From Nitrosopumilus sp. Nsub (GTDB lineage Archaea > Thermoproteota > Nitrososphaeria > Nitrososphaerales > Nitrosopumilaceae): a stretch of DNA of 64,000 bases. The stretch lies in the NCBI RefSeq assembly GCF_001541925.1, contig NZ_LQMW01000008.1, positions 62,001-126,000 on the forward strand. The letters are read 5' to 3'. Every line of letters begins with the position of its first letter. Within the stretch, counting starts at the first letter, position 1. Positions 17,410 to 25,375 of this stretch are shown in pieces. Both the position numbers and the translations under genes were made by a program. The notes beneath the pieces are model-generated. The model was not told the origin of the DNA. It saw nothing but the letters and a program-made list of their open reading frames with translations, and made no database searches.

Positions 17410-19336
17410 AGATTTCTTTTTCTAAATCTCCTAAACTAATTTCTTTAATTTGACTTTTTCCAGCAGGTAAAGCACGAACAAATTCATCGATATTTATTTT
17501 TCTTGTAATGTCTTCAAATATTTTTAAAAATTCAATTCTTATTTTTTTTGCACATTCAGCCATTTCTAATCCATTTGGTTCAATTATTGCATAACAAATA
17601 GAATTTTTTTTAATTGGTTCTGGAGGTCCACATGTTAAAACATAATCATTATCTTCTAATTTTATTATTCCAACAGCTAATTTCAGAGTTTCAGATTTGA
17701 TAAAATTTCGTTGTCCTTCTATTGTAAATGAGCCTTTAGGCAAGAATTCTCCACTTGGAGCTGATTTTTTTACTTGATCTGGATGCACCCAGTAGGCACT
17801 AACTCCATACAACCCTTCTCTCCACGCTCTACTGAAACAGACTGTTGCAGAAGCAATTTCATTCATAGTTGTATCTGGTACATTTTCTGCATCCTTTAAA
17901 ATAAAAAATGGTGATCCAAAAATATCCCCATGAAAAACTTTATCATCTTTATCTAGGTGTTTTCTAATTACAGCAGAATTTGATGCTGCATCTCTTCCAC
18001 CAATTGTAAGAAATCCATCAGTAGTCATAAACCATCTATATCGTTCAAACCAATTTTTCTTTCTAATTTCTGAAACTACTTCTAAATTTCTCTCAGATTC
18101 AGTTTGATTTTGGAATTTCTTTAATTTCTTTTCTGTTTTTTCTTTAATTGCTTGAATTGAATTAATAGCACCTGATTGTTTTTTTGCTTGATTAAACAAA
18201 ACAGATGCAATTGATTGAAGTGGAGATTCTGTATTTATCTTAATTTTTTCATCTTCTACAATTATCATTGAAATCCCTTTTTCATTAATCAATTTTGCAT
18301 TATTTGTTGCCAAAATTTCTTGTGCTGAATCATTTGTTATTGAAATAATTCCCTTAGAAATCATTTCATAAAGTGAATTTGCTACATTTGTAATCTTTTT
18401 TGATTTTTCTTTTACTGTTGCGATTGCTTTTTCTTGTTCAGATATTTGAGTTTCTAAATCTTTAATTTTTTTGTCTGAACCACTAGTTTGAATTGATTTA
18501 CCTTTATCAACTATATTTTTTGTAAATACTGTATCTAATCCTTCAATAAATGTAGAAACATTTGTTATTTTACCTTCTAATTTACCTAATTTTACTGGAA
18601 GAACATCAATCTTTTCATTTTCAACTATTATTGGTTCATGATTTCCTGATACAATATCTGAAATAATATTTTTTGTAATTTCAAAAATTTTTGTAATTTC
18701 TTCTTTTGTTAATAAATTACCAATTTTTTTAGGATCGATATTTGTAATTTCAAATACTGATTCCACATATTTTTTTGGTAATCCTAATGTTCTTCCAAAC
18801 CATTTTGCAGCAATTAAATCAGAATTTTTTAAATCATCAAAATTTGATTCTGTTAAATTAAAAATATCTAAATTATTTTCCGGTGGTTGTACATAGTCTA
18901 ATCCTACACTAAGTTTTCTATGTCTAACTTCAATTGAATGCTGTAAGGCTAAAATTTTCATTTCATTATTACAAAGTAGAATATTTCCGTCCCCAAAAAA
19001 TTCTCCAACTAAAATGAATTCTTTTCCAAATCCCTCAAACGTAAAATATGCAATTCTTTCAGCACCTATTTGTTCAATTTTTTTTAATTTTAATCGAAGT
19101 AAATCACTTCTTAATCTTTTCAGCAATCTATTTGGTTCCATTTGATCAATCTTTACTTTAGTCAGCCAAACACCTGACGTTGAAATCATCATAAAGAGAT
19201 CGCTTTTTTCTGTATGATGAAGTTTGAATAGAATACTATCTTTTGTAATCCCGTAGATATTACTGATATAGTATCCTTGAACTTGTTCAGAAATTTGATT
19301 TACTAAATATCTTAATTCAATTCCAGCTAATGCCAT
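17387..19336 (-). CDS. Rqc2/NEMF family ribosome quality-control protein
   Basis: A 649-residue protein with the NFACT layout: an N-terminal FbpA-like NFACT-N domain (ELRYLVNQISEQVQGYYISN), helix-hairpin-helix and coiled-coil regions in the middle, and the C-terminal NFACT-R domain (MTTDGFLTIGGRDAASNSAV). Relatives (NEMF, Rqc2, RqcH) bind 60S/50S subunits blocked with peptidyl-tRNA and recruit alanyl-tRNA for tail addition. The archaeal protein is presumed to do the same. It is transcribed alone, convergent with the aconitase-X operon. A few bases after the start codon an AT-rich promoter region is shared with the divergent gene at 19441. Confidence 0.9.
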   Translation of the reverse strand: MALAGIELRYLVNQISEQVQGYYISNIYGITKDSILFKLHHTEKSDLFMMISTSGVWLTKVKIDQMEPNRLLKRLRSDLLRLKLKKIEQIGAERIAYFTFEGFGKEFILVGEFFGDGNILLCNNEMKILALQHSIEVRHRKLSVGLDYVQPPENNLDIFNLTESNFDDLKNSDLIAAKWFGRTLGLPKKYVESVFEITNIDPKKIGNLLTKEEITKIFEITKNIISDIVSGNHEPIIVENEKIDVLPVKLGKLEGKITNVSTFIEGLDTVFTKNIVDKGKSIQTSGSDKKIKDLETQISEQEKAIATVKEKSKKITNVANSLYEMISKGIISITNDSAQEILATNNAKLINEKGISMIIVEDEKIKINTESPLQSIASVLFNQAKKQSGAINSIQAIKEKTEKKLKKFQNQTESERNLEVVSEIRKKNWFERYRWFMTTDGFLTIGGRDAASNSAVIRKHLDKDDKVFHGDIFGSPFFILKDAENVPDTTMNEIASATVCFSRAWREGLYGVSAYWVHPDQVKKSAPSGEFLPKGSFTIEGQRNFIKSETLKLAVGIIKLEDNDYVLTCGPPEPIKKNSICYAIIEPNGLEMAECAKKIRIEFLKIFEDITRKINIDEFVRALPAGKSQIKEISLGDLEKEISTDNELE

Positions 19337-19440
19337 AATTATCGTGTTTAATCTCTAAAATTATACCCTTCCTATACTGTGCTCAAGTTTTTACCAAAGA
19401 TATTAAACATGGTTTGCTTGATTTACGCTAGAAATTTACT

Positions 19441-19923
19441 TTGGCCAAATTTAAAAAGAAAAAATCAGCACCTACGCCTGGAAATGATGATTCTAAACCT
19501 AAAATTGAAGAAAATATTGATACTCCTGAAACAGAAAAATCTCCTCCTACCACAAATAATTCTAAAGAGCCATCAAAAGATCCACCAATTAACGCTGCAG
19601 AAAAAAGTGAAAAAGATAAAAAATTATCTAAATTATTTTGGATGCGTATTGCTTTAGGAGTAATTGCAGGTATTGCAACTACTTTTATTTTTGAAGACAT
19701 TGAAGGTGAAGAAAGAAGATGGGCATCAATTGGATTTATGATAATAGTATTTTTCGGTTCAATTATAGTTGCCAAAGGAATGAATATGCAATTACCATCA
19801 TCAGATAGAAAAAAGATTGTTACACAAGGTATAGGTAGCTACGTATTTTTGTATTTGTTTACATGGATTGTAAGTTACACTTTGACACATCTTGGAGATG
19901 TATCTACAGGAATTAATTTATAA
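19441..19923 (+). CDS. Membrane protein with a charged N-terminal tail
   Basis: A 160-residue protein started by TTG at 19441. The first ~65 residues are Lys/Pro/Asp/Glu-rich and probably disordered (KKKKSAPTPGNDDSKPKIEE). Three hydrophobic helices follow (LGVIAGIATTFIF; IGFMIIVFFGSIIVA; GSYVFLYLFTWIVSY). No enzymatic motif is visible. It is 28 bases upstream of cbiT and may be co-transcribed with the corrin genes, but no functional tie is apparent. Confidence 0.55.
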   Translation: MAKFKKKKSAPTPGNDDSKPKIEENIDTPETEKSPPTTNNSKEPSKDPPINAAEKSEKDKKLSKLFWMRIALGVIAGIATTFIFEDIEGEERRWASIGFMIIVFFGSIIVAKGMNMQLPSSDRKKIVTQGIGSYVFLYLFTWIVSYTLTHLGDVSTGINL

Positions 19924-19951
19924 AAAAATTAAACAAGTAGGAATATAGATT

Positions 19952-20542
19952 ATGTGGAATTATAAAACACCTGGTATACCTGACGAACATTTTGATCGTG
20001 CTGAAAAAGTTCCAATTACTAAAGAAGAAGTAAGAACAATTCAACTTAGTAAAGCACGACTAAAACCTGGTCAAATTGTTTATGATATTGGTTGTGGTAG
20101 TGGTTCAATTTCTGTTGAAGCGGGAATTCAAATTGAATCTAGTGGTAAAGTTTTAGCAATTGACTATGATAAAAATGCTGTAGAATTAACTAAAAATAAT
20201 TTAAAAAAATTTAATCTTTCAAACGTTTCTGTAATTTTTGGTAATGCTAAAGAAAAACTTTCTGATTTAGAAATGGCTGATGTTATTTTTATTGGAGGAA
20301 CAGGTGGTGATACTGCTGAAATAGTCAAACTATCTAAAAATAAACTAAAATCTGGTGGTAGAATTGTAATAGGAATTATCTTAATTGAAACATTATATTC
20401 AGTTTTACAAATTCTTGATAGCCTAAAATTTGATTCTATTGATATTACACAAGTCACAATTTCTAAGAGTAGAAAAACAACTACTGGTACTATGATGTTA
20501 GCTAGAAATCCAGTCACAATAATATCTGCTACAAAAGTATAA
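19952..20542 (+). CDS. cbiT: Cobalt-precorrin C15-methyltransferase (decarboxylating)
   Basis: CbiT methylates C15 of the corrin ring and drives decarboxylation of the C12 acetate. The N-terminus (GIPDEHFDRAEKVPITKEEV) is diagnostic, followed by the SAM-binding DIGCGSGSISVEAG and IGGTGG. The length, 196 residues, is that of stand-alone CbiT, with no CbiE fused. cbiL and cbiF follow directly. CbiE, which methylates C5, is not present in this window. Confidence 0.92.
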   Translation: MWNYKTPGIPDEHFDRAEKVPITKEEVRTIQLSKARLKPGQIVYDIGCGSGSISVEAGIQIESSGKVLAIDYDKNAVELTKNNLKKFNLSNVSVIFGNAKEKLSDLEMADVIFIGGTGGDTAEIVKLSKNKLKSGGRIVIGIILIETLYSVLQILDSLKFDSIDITQVTISKSRKTTTGTMMLARNPVTIISATKV

Positions 20543-20578
20543 TCTAGGCTTTTAATTGGGGAAAAAGGCAATGAAATC

Positions 20579-21301
20579 ATGCCTGGATTGATCGGTATTG
20601 GTGTAGGTCCTGGAGACGTAGAACTCTTAACTGTAAAAGCAGTCAAGGCAATCCAAAATGCGGATATTATCATGTGTCCAGCTTCAAATGAAAATAGACC
20701 AAGTATTGCATTATCAGTTGTTTCATCAATAATAGATAAATCCAAAAATCAAGAAATTATTAAATTAATTTTTCCAATGACAAAGGATAAAGATATTCTA
20801 GAAGAATCATGGAAAAGAAATGCCAAAATAATGGCTGAAACTGTTTTGAAAGGAAAAAATGTTGTCTATCTTACAGTAGGTGATCCATATTTGTATAGTA
20901 CATGGATTTACATGCATAGAGATTTGAAAGAAAAATATCCTGAAATGAATATTAGTGTAATTCCAGGAATTGTATCCATATTTTCATTTGCATCTAAAGT
21001 TGGTGTGAGTGTTGCAGAAGGAGCTGAAAAGGTTGCAATCATTCCATCCTGTTATGATTTATCCAGTGTTAAAGAAATTGCGAGACATTCCGAATCAATG
21101 ATATTTCTAAAAGATGGTAGATACTTTGATCAAGTAATTGAAGTGTTAAAGGAATCTGGTTTTCCAAGTGATTCACTTTTTGCAATTGGACAAGATTTAG
21201 GAACAGAAAATGAAATTATAAGAACAATGAAATTAGGTGAAGTAAATGATGAAACTTTAACTACAAAATATTTTTCAATTTTGGTGGTAAAGCGTGTCTA
21301 A
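20579..21301 (+). CDS. cbiL: Cobalt-precorrin-2 C20-methyltransferase
   Basis: This 240-residue tetrapyrrole methylase begins with GIGVGPGDVELLTVKAV, the cofactor loop of the family, and continues with VVYLTVGDPYLYSTW, typical of the C20 enzymes (CbiL/CobI). It adds a methyl group from SAM at C20 of cobalt-precorrin-2. cbiT is 36 bases upstream, and the stop overlaps the start of cbiF by eight bases, indicating one operon. Confidence 0.9.
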   Translation: MPGLIGIGVGPGDVELLTVKAVKAIQNADIIMCPASNENRPSIALSVVSSIIDKSKNQEIIKLIFPMTKDKDILEESWKRNAKIMAETVLKGKNVVYLTVGDPYLYSTWIYMHRDLKEKYPEMNISVIPGIVSIFSFASKVGVSVAEGAEKVAIIPSCYDLSSVKEIARHSESMIFLKDGRYFDQVIEVLKESGFPSDSLFAIGQDLGTENEIIRTMKLGEVNDETLTTKYFSILVVKRV

Positions 21302-22058
21302 CGTATTTTTTGTTGGTTGTGGTCCTGGCGATCCTGAACTAATTACAGTTAAAGCAAAAAAATTAATTCAAAAAGCTGATGTTGTAGTTTATTCTGGTTC
21401 ATTGATTCCTGAACCCATTTTAAAATTATGTAAAAAAGGAAAGCTCTATGATGCTGCAAAATTAGTTAGAGAAGAAATTTTTGATCTGTTATACAAAAAT
21501 GCAAAAAAAGACAAATTGGTTGTAAGACTTCATGATGGCGATCCTGCAATTTATGGTGCAATTAGAGAACAGATTGACAATTTAGAGAAAAAAGGAATTC
21601 AATCTACTGTTGTGCCTGGCGTAACATCATTTTTAGCCTCAGCTGCTGCACTTGGAACTCAATTAACATTACCTGGTGTGACTCAAACAATGATAATTAC
21701 AAGAGCAGAAGCAAGAACAAAAGTTCCTAAAAGAGAACAAATTTCTGAACTTGCAAAACATCAAGCAACATTGATTTTTTACTTAAGTGTACATTTGTTA
21801 AATAAAATTTCAAAAGAAGCCATTGAAGGTGGATATAAAAAATCTACACCAGTAGCAGTTGTTTATAGAGCAAGTAGAAAAGATCAAAAAATAATTATTG
21901 GAACACTTGTTGATATTGCAAGTAAAGTAAAAGCTGAAAAAATTACAATGACAGCCATTGTAATTATTGGTGATGTAATAAAACCAAAATCATATGAATA
22001 CTCAAAACTTTATGATAAAACATTTACTCATGGTTTTAGAAAAGCTAAAACTAAATAG
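21294..22058 (+). CDS. cbiF: Cobalt-precorrin-4 C11-methyltransferase
   Basis: CbiF methylates C11 of the ring. It starts with GTG inside the end of cbiL and shows FVGCGPGDPELITVKAKKLI and VVYSGSLIPEPILKLCK, the latter characteristic of the CbiF/CobM subgroup. RLHDGDPAIYGAI is the second substrate/SAM loop. Length 254 is normal. Its 3' end overlaps the convergent racemase homologue by eight bases. Confidence 0.92.
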   Translation: MSNVFFVGCGPGDPELITVKAKKLIQKADVVVYSGSLIPEPILKLCKKGKLYDAAKLVREEIFDLLYKNAKKDKLVVRLHDGDPAIYGAIREQIDNLEKKGIQSTVVPGVTSFLASAAALGTQLTLPGVTQTMIITRAEARTKVPKREQISELAKHQATLIFYLSVHLLNKISKEAIEGGYKKSTPVAVVYRASRKDQKIIIGTLVDIASKVKAEKITMTAIVIIGDVIKPKSYEYSKLYDKTFTHGFRKAKTK

Positions 22059-22815
22059 ATAAATAATTTATTTTATTTTTAATACCCATTTTATTTAATT
22101 TATTTTTAAAATTTATTGTATTTCCTGATGTAAAAATTTTTAATGAATTTCTTTTTGATTTTTTATTTTTAATTTTTGAAAAAATTTTTTTTGCAACCAT
22201 ATTTCCTGGATCAATAAATTGTACTTCTGGAAATTCTTTTTGCAATAATTTTTTTAGAAATAATAAATGTGTACTTGATAATGTAATCGTATCTATTTTT
22301 TTTGCAATTATATGTTCTTCTAAACTTTTTTTAATTATTTTTTTACAATAATTTTTATTATTAAGAAATTTTCCTGATTCAACTAAATCTACAAGATTTG
22401 TTCCATTAATTTTAAAAATTTCATATGATTTTGGAATCTTATTCTCTTTAACATAGTTTTCAAGTCCTTTACTGTTAACAGATGATTTTGTTGCAAGTAT
22501 TCCTATCTTTTTTGATTTTGATTTTTTTTGTGCTAGTTTTAAAGGAGGTTTAACATCTATCATCTTCCCTTTTTGTAAATCTAACATTAGACTTGGTGTA
22601 TTTGATGCAACAACAATAATGTCAGGCGTAAACTTTTCTTCTAACATACTAGTTGTTTTTTTTATTATTGAGGCTATTTGAGCCTGAGACTTTGTTCCAT
22701 ATGGATAATTTTTTTGATCTGCAAAATACACAATATCTGATTTCATAATTTTTTGAATTTCTTTAATTATTGAAAGTGAGCCTAATCCTGAGTCAAAAAC
22801 AGCAATTTTTGCCAA
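22051..22815 (-). CDS. Glutamate racemase homologue lacking both catalytic cysteines
   Basis: The 254-residue protein follows the Asp/Glu racemase (MurI) fold: AVFDSGLGSLSIIKEI with the conserved Asp8, FADQKNYPYGTKS in the substrate loop, and two sites where the catalytic cysteines should be. Those sites read VVASNTPS (Ser71 instead of Cys in ACNT) and TLSSTHLL (Ser181 instead of Cys in GCTH). His183 remains. Standard cysteine acid-base racemisation is therefore unlikely. The protein may have another activity or only bind a ligand. It sits convergent to cbiF. Archaea here lack peptidoglycan, so a wall role is improbable. Confidence 0.75.
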   Translation of the reverse strand: MAKIAVFDSGLGSLSIIKEIQKIMKSDIVYFADQKNYPYGTKSQAQIASIIKKTTSMLEEKFTPDIIVVASNTPSLMLDLQKGKMIDVKPPLKLAQKKSKSKKIGILATKSSVNSKGLENYVKENKIPKSYEIFKINGTNLVDLVESGKFLNNKNYCKKIIKKSLEEHIIAKKIDTITLSSTHLLFLKKLLQKEFPEVQFIDPGNMVAKKIFSKIKNKKSKRNSLKIFTSGNTINFKNKLNKMGIKNKINYLSI

Positions 22816-22853
22816 TAATTTGTTTTGATAAATTGACCATTATAGTTTGTTAG

Positions 22854-22917
22854 CTAAATTTACTCAAAAACTGATCTAAATTTACACTGTTGATTAAGAC
22901 TAAATTTCTAAATTTAC
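22854..22917 (+). promoter_or_regulatory. Four CTAAATTT repeats before cdvB
   Basis: CTAAATTT occurs at 22854, 22876, 22900 and 22908, and three copies continue as CTAAATTTAC. The last copy ends five bases before the cdvB ATG. One or more copies may be TATA elements; the remaining ones could bind a regulator. All of this is inferred from repetition and position, with some discount because the region is AT-rich. Confidence 0.35.
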
Positions 22918-22921
22918 TATC

Positions 22922-23575
22922 ATGCCAAACTTCGACAGTACATGGGCTCGACAAGAGACCCAAAGTGTAACTGGCAAACTACGCGATGCAGTAAAGCCTC
23001 AAGGTGCATTAAAACCACGTATTCAAACAGCAGTTAACAAACTACAAGTCCAAATATCAAAAATGGACTCAATGTTAGGTAAATTGCAAGAAAGAGATGC
23101 GCAACTCTTTCAACGAGTCGTGACTGCAATGCAGCAACATGATACTAGCACAAGTAGAGTTTTGTCTAACGAATTAGCAGAAATTCGTAAAGTTACAAAG
23201 ATGCTCGGCAATGCAAGAATGTCTTTAGAACAAGTTCAACTAAGACTGACAACTATTCATGATCTTGGTGATGCTATGGTAGCAATTGGACCAGCTATGT
23301 CTACAATGAAGGGATTGAAGTCATCGCTAGGAAGATTCATGCCAGAAGCTGATTCAGAATTGAATAGTATGACCCAGACACTTAATGGACTTATGATGGA
23401 TTCACTTGCAGGAGACTCATTCAATATGGAGTCTGATGTTTCTAACGAAGAAACCGATAAGATTCTTCAAGAAGCATCTGCAGTAGCTGAGCAACAGATA
23501 GGAGATAAATTCCCATCTGTACCATCTTCAACAGGACTTTCGTCACAAACCTCTTCTACTTCTTCCTTTGAGTAG
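22922..23575 (+). CDS. cdvB: CdvB, ESCRT-III-like division protein
   Basis: A 217-residue Snf7-type protein: a basic N-terminal region (KLRDAVKPQGALKPRIQTAV), long amphipathic helices with Met/Gln-rich heptads (RDAQLFQRVVTAMQQHDTST), and an acidic linker ahead of a C-terminal segment (NEETDKILQEASAVAE). In thaumarchaea, Cdv proteins form the midcell division band together with CdvA and the CdvC ATPase. Neither cdvA nor cdvC is in the window. The tail closely matches the partial gene at 1-148, showing at least two paralogues. Which paralogue is the main division protein cannot be told. Confidence 0.88.
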   Translation: MPNFDSTWARQETQSVTGKLRDAVKPQGALKPRIQTAVNKLQVQISKMDSMLGKLQERDAQLFQRVVTAMQQHDTSTSRVLSNELAEIRKVTKMLGNARMSLEQVQLRLTTIHDLGDAMVAIGPAMSTMKGLKSSLGRFMPEADSELNSMTQTLNGLMMDSLAGDSFNMESDVSNEETDKILQEASAVAEQQIGDKFPSVPSSTGLSSQTSSTSSFE

Positions 23576-23749
23576 ACAGTTGTGTTAGACGATTGTTACT
23601 ATTTTTATTTATAATTAAAAAAATAATTTTTTATTGAATTTATAAAATCAGAAATAACTTGGTAAATTAAGTCAGTATTAGGAAAAATGTTAGTTATTTA
23701 ATAATCTCGATCAAGATTGGTTTTTTTACAACTATAATTGATTCAAGAT

Positions 23750-24394
23750 ATGGCAATGCCTGAAGGCTATGATGGATTAAGAACAGGTGATGAATCTGAA
23801 AGAACAGATGATCCTAATGAATACAAACGAACTTGTATTGATTTTATCGAAGACATTTCTCATGACTATGAAGCATGGGTTGATTATTACAAATTACCAG
23901 AAGATGAAGATAAACGAAGACGTGAAGGAATTAAGGCAACTATTGCTAGAACTAATGAGTGGTTAGCAAAAGTTGCACAATCAATCAAAGCAGTAGATGT
24001 TATAATGAATGATGGAATTCAAAAGATGGCAGAATCTACTGCAGGTAAACCTCTAGAAATTGGAGTTTTTGTAAACCAAAAATCTGGATATACTGAAACA
24101 AAGCCTGGAGTAATTGATGTTGTTGTTAAAGGCAATCCTAGAAAAAATAGAAAACTAAAACTGGGTTATCACTTCAAAGATGATCGATTTAGAATTGAAT
24201 CCACATGTGGTGCATATCTAGAAGAAACTAATTTACCTACTGAGGGATTTGATGAAATGGAAATTCATCTTAAACTACATGCAGAAAATGCAAAATCTCG
24301 AGATGTAATTTCATTTACTATTACTATTGGTGAATTTGAAAATGATGTTGAAATTGATAAACGTGGAATTTCAACTGTAGTGCATTTAGTTTGA
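23750..24394 (+). CDS. Hypothetical protein with helical and beta-rich halves
   Basis: I take ATG 23750 (MAMPEGYDGL) as start; a TTG 12 bases earlier is also open. The protein of about 214 residues has a helical, acidic first half (DFIEDISHDYEAWVDYYKL), and a beta-rich second half (RKLKLGYHFKDDRFRIES; VISFTITIGEFENDVEIDK) that might form a sandwich. No membrane segment or known motif is visible. It follows cdvB after about 175 bases of AT-rich sequence. I do not recognise the family. Confidence 0.55.
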   Translation: MAMPEGYDGLRTGDESERTDDPNEYKRTCIDFIEDISHDYEAWVDYYKLPEDEDKRRREGIKATIARTNEWLAKVAQSIKAVDVIMNDGIQKMAESTAGKPLEIGVFVNQKSGYTETKPGVIDVVVKGNPRKNRKLKLGYHFKDDRFRIESTCGAYLEETNLPTEGFDEMEIHLKLHAENAKSRDVISFTITIGEFENDVEIDKRGISTVVHLV

Positions 24395-24408
24395 TTTTGT
24401 TATTTCAA

Positions 24409-24528
24409 CTAGATGTAATCTGCAAATAAATACAATCCAATCAAAGTCATACCAATTGCTGCAAAACCTAATTTTATGAGAAAGACTTTGGATTTACTTA
24501 ATTGAGGGATAATTTTCTCTGCTTTCAT
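24409..24528 (-). CDS. Tiny single-helix membrane protein
   Basis: A 39-residue frame: a basic, soluble start (MKAEKIIPQLSKSK) and one membrane helix (KLGFAAIGMTLIGLYLF) ending ADYI. Its ATG overlaps the previous stop as ATGA (24525-24528), the usual mark of translational coupling, which supports it as a real gene despite its size. It is the last of three small genes behind the P-II gene. Function unknown. Confidence 0.5.
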   Translation of the reverse strand: MKAEKIIPQLSKSKVFLIKLGFAAIGMTLIGLYLFADYI

Positions 24529-24794
24529 TTTATGTCTATTAGGACTCTTTTTGTTCCTCTGTTTATAGTAATGTAAGCTTGTTTTGGTTTAGGAACAATC
24601 TCTTCAGTTTTTTCTAAATGTCTAGTTTGGGTTCCTCTATGAGATAAGGTGGTTGTTTTTCTTCTTTTTAATAACACATCATCTTTTCTTTTTTCTTGAA
24701 AGTTTTTAAATTCCACACCTGCCCAATTAGAATCTATTATTTCATCTGTAATTTTTTTATCTGTTCCTCTTTTTGTAATTAATAATAAACTCAT
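24525..24794 (-). CDS. Small basic protein of unknown function
   Basis: I choose ATG 24792-24794, preceded by GGAG, giving 89 residues; an in-frame TTG lies 27 bases upstream and would overlap the previous gene's end. The protein is rich in Lys, Arg and Thr, with a hydrophobic strand at the start (MSLLLITKRG), a central charged region (KRRKTTTLSHRG) and a final strand (QAYITINRGTKRVLIDI). It has no cysteines and no membrane helix. It is between two tiny membrane-protein genes in the P-II operon. Confidence 0.5.
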   Translation of the reverse strand: MSLLLITKRGTDKKITDEIIDSNWAGVEFKNFQEKRKDDVLLKRRKTTTLSHRGTQTRHLEKTEEIVPKPKQAYITINRGTKRVLIDIK

Positions 24795-24808
24795 TTCGTT
24801 TTCTCCTA

Positions 24809-24931
24809 TCACATTGACCAATAAGTCATAATGACTGGCGGAATTGTAATAATTGCTGCTATAACTGGAATTTTTAGGTAATCTTTTTTGGTTAATTTTG
24901 ATGATCTAATTTTCTCAAAAGATAATTTCAT
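24809..24931 (-). CDS. Tiny single-helix membrane protein behind P-II
   Basis: A 40-residue frame beginning exactly after the P-II stop (TAG directly followed by ATG). It has a basic cytoplasmic start (MKLSFEKIRSSKLTKKDYLK) and one hydrophobic helix (IPVIAAIITIPPVIMTYW). The exact junction argues for co-translation with P-II. Function is unknown; a link to ammonium uptake or to a membrane complex is inference from position. Confidence 0.5.
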   Translation of the reverse strand: MKLSFEKIRSSKLTKKDYLKIPVIAAIITIPPVIMTYWSM

Positions 24932-25261
24932 CTAAACTACCTCGTCACCTTCACTTCCAGTCTTAATATCTACTGCACGGAGCATTTGTGAAATGAAAAT
25001 TTTACCTTCACTAGAGTTTTTCTTAATAATCTCTACTGCTTTTTCTTCTTTTGCTTCAGGTATAACTACCATTAATCGATATTTGTCTGAAAAATGAGGA
25101 ACAAAAATCTCCATTCCTTTATGTGAATGAATTTCAGCTGCAGTTTTTGCACCTCTTCCTCTAACTTTTACTACGGTTAATCCTCCTATACCGATTTGTT
25201 TTAATCCTTCACTAATTTTCATTACATCGTTATTTGCAATTATTATTTCAAGTTTTAACAT
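24932..25261 (-). CDS. glnK: P-II family nitrogen regulatory protein
   Basis: A 109-residue P-II protein (GlnB/GlnK family), a trimeric sensor of ATP/ADP and 2-oxoglutarate that docks on ammonium channels. The first strand/helix (LKLEIIIANNDVMKISEGLK) leads to the T-loop region VKVRGRGAKTAAEIHSHKG, which lacks the tyrosine uridylylated in proteobacteria. KIFISQMLRAVDIKTGSEGD matches the C-terminal signature. It is divergent from the amt gene across 114 bases, so the pair probably shares control. The symbol is given by context with amt. Confidence 0.88.
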   Translation of the reverse strand: MLKLEIIIANNDVMKISEGLKQIGIGGLTVVKVRGRGAKTAAEIHSHKGMEIFVPHFSDKYRLMVVIPEAKEEKAVEIIKKNSSEGKIFISQMLRAVDIKTGSEGDEVV

Positions 25262-25375
25262 GTTTATTTTACTTAGTTAAAGTTAATAATAATTTAGAAA
25301 TTGATTATCTTTTGATTATCACAGACAATCAAATTGGAAAACTGTTAAATGTAAAATCTTGATTTCATTATAATT

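Noticed and set aside
24395-25375. A mobile or phage origin for the tiny genes near P-II
   Set aside because: No transposase, integrase, terminal repeats or composition break is visible.
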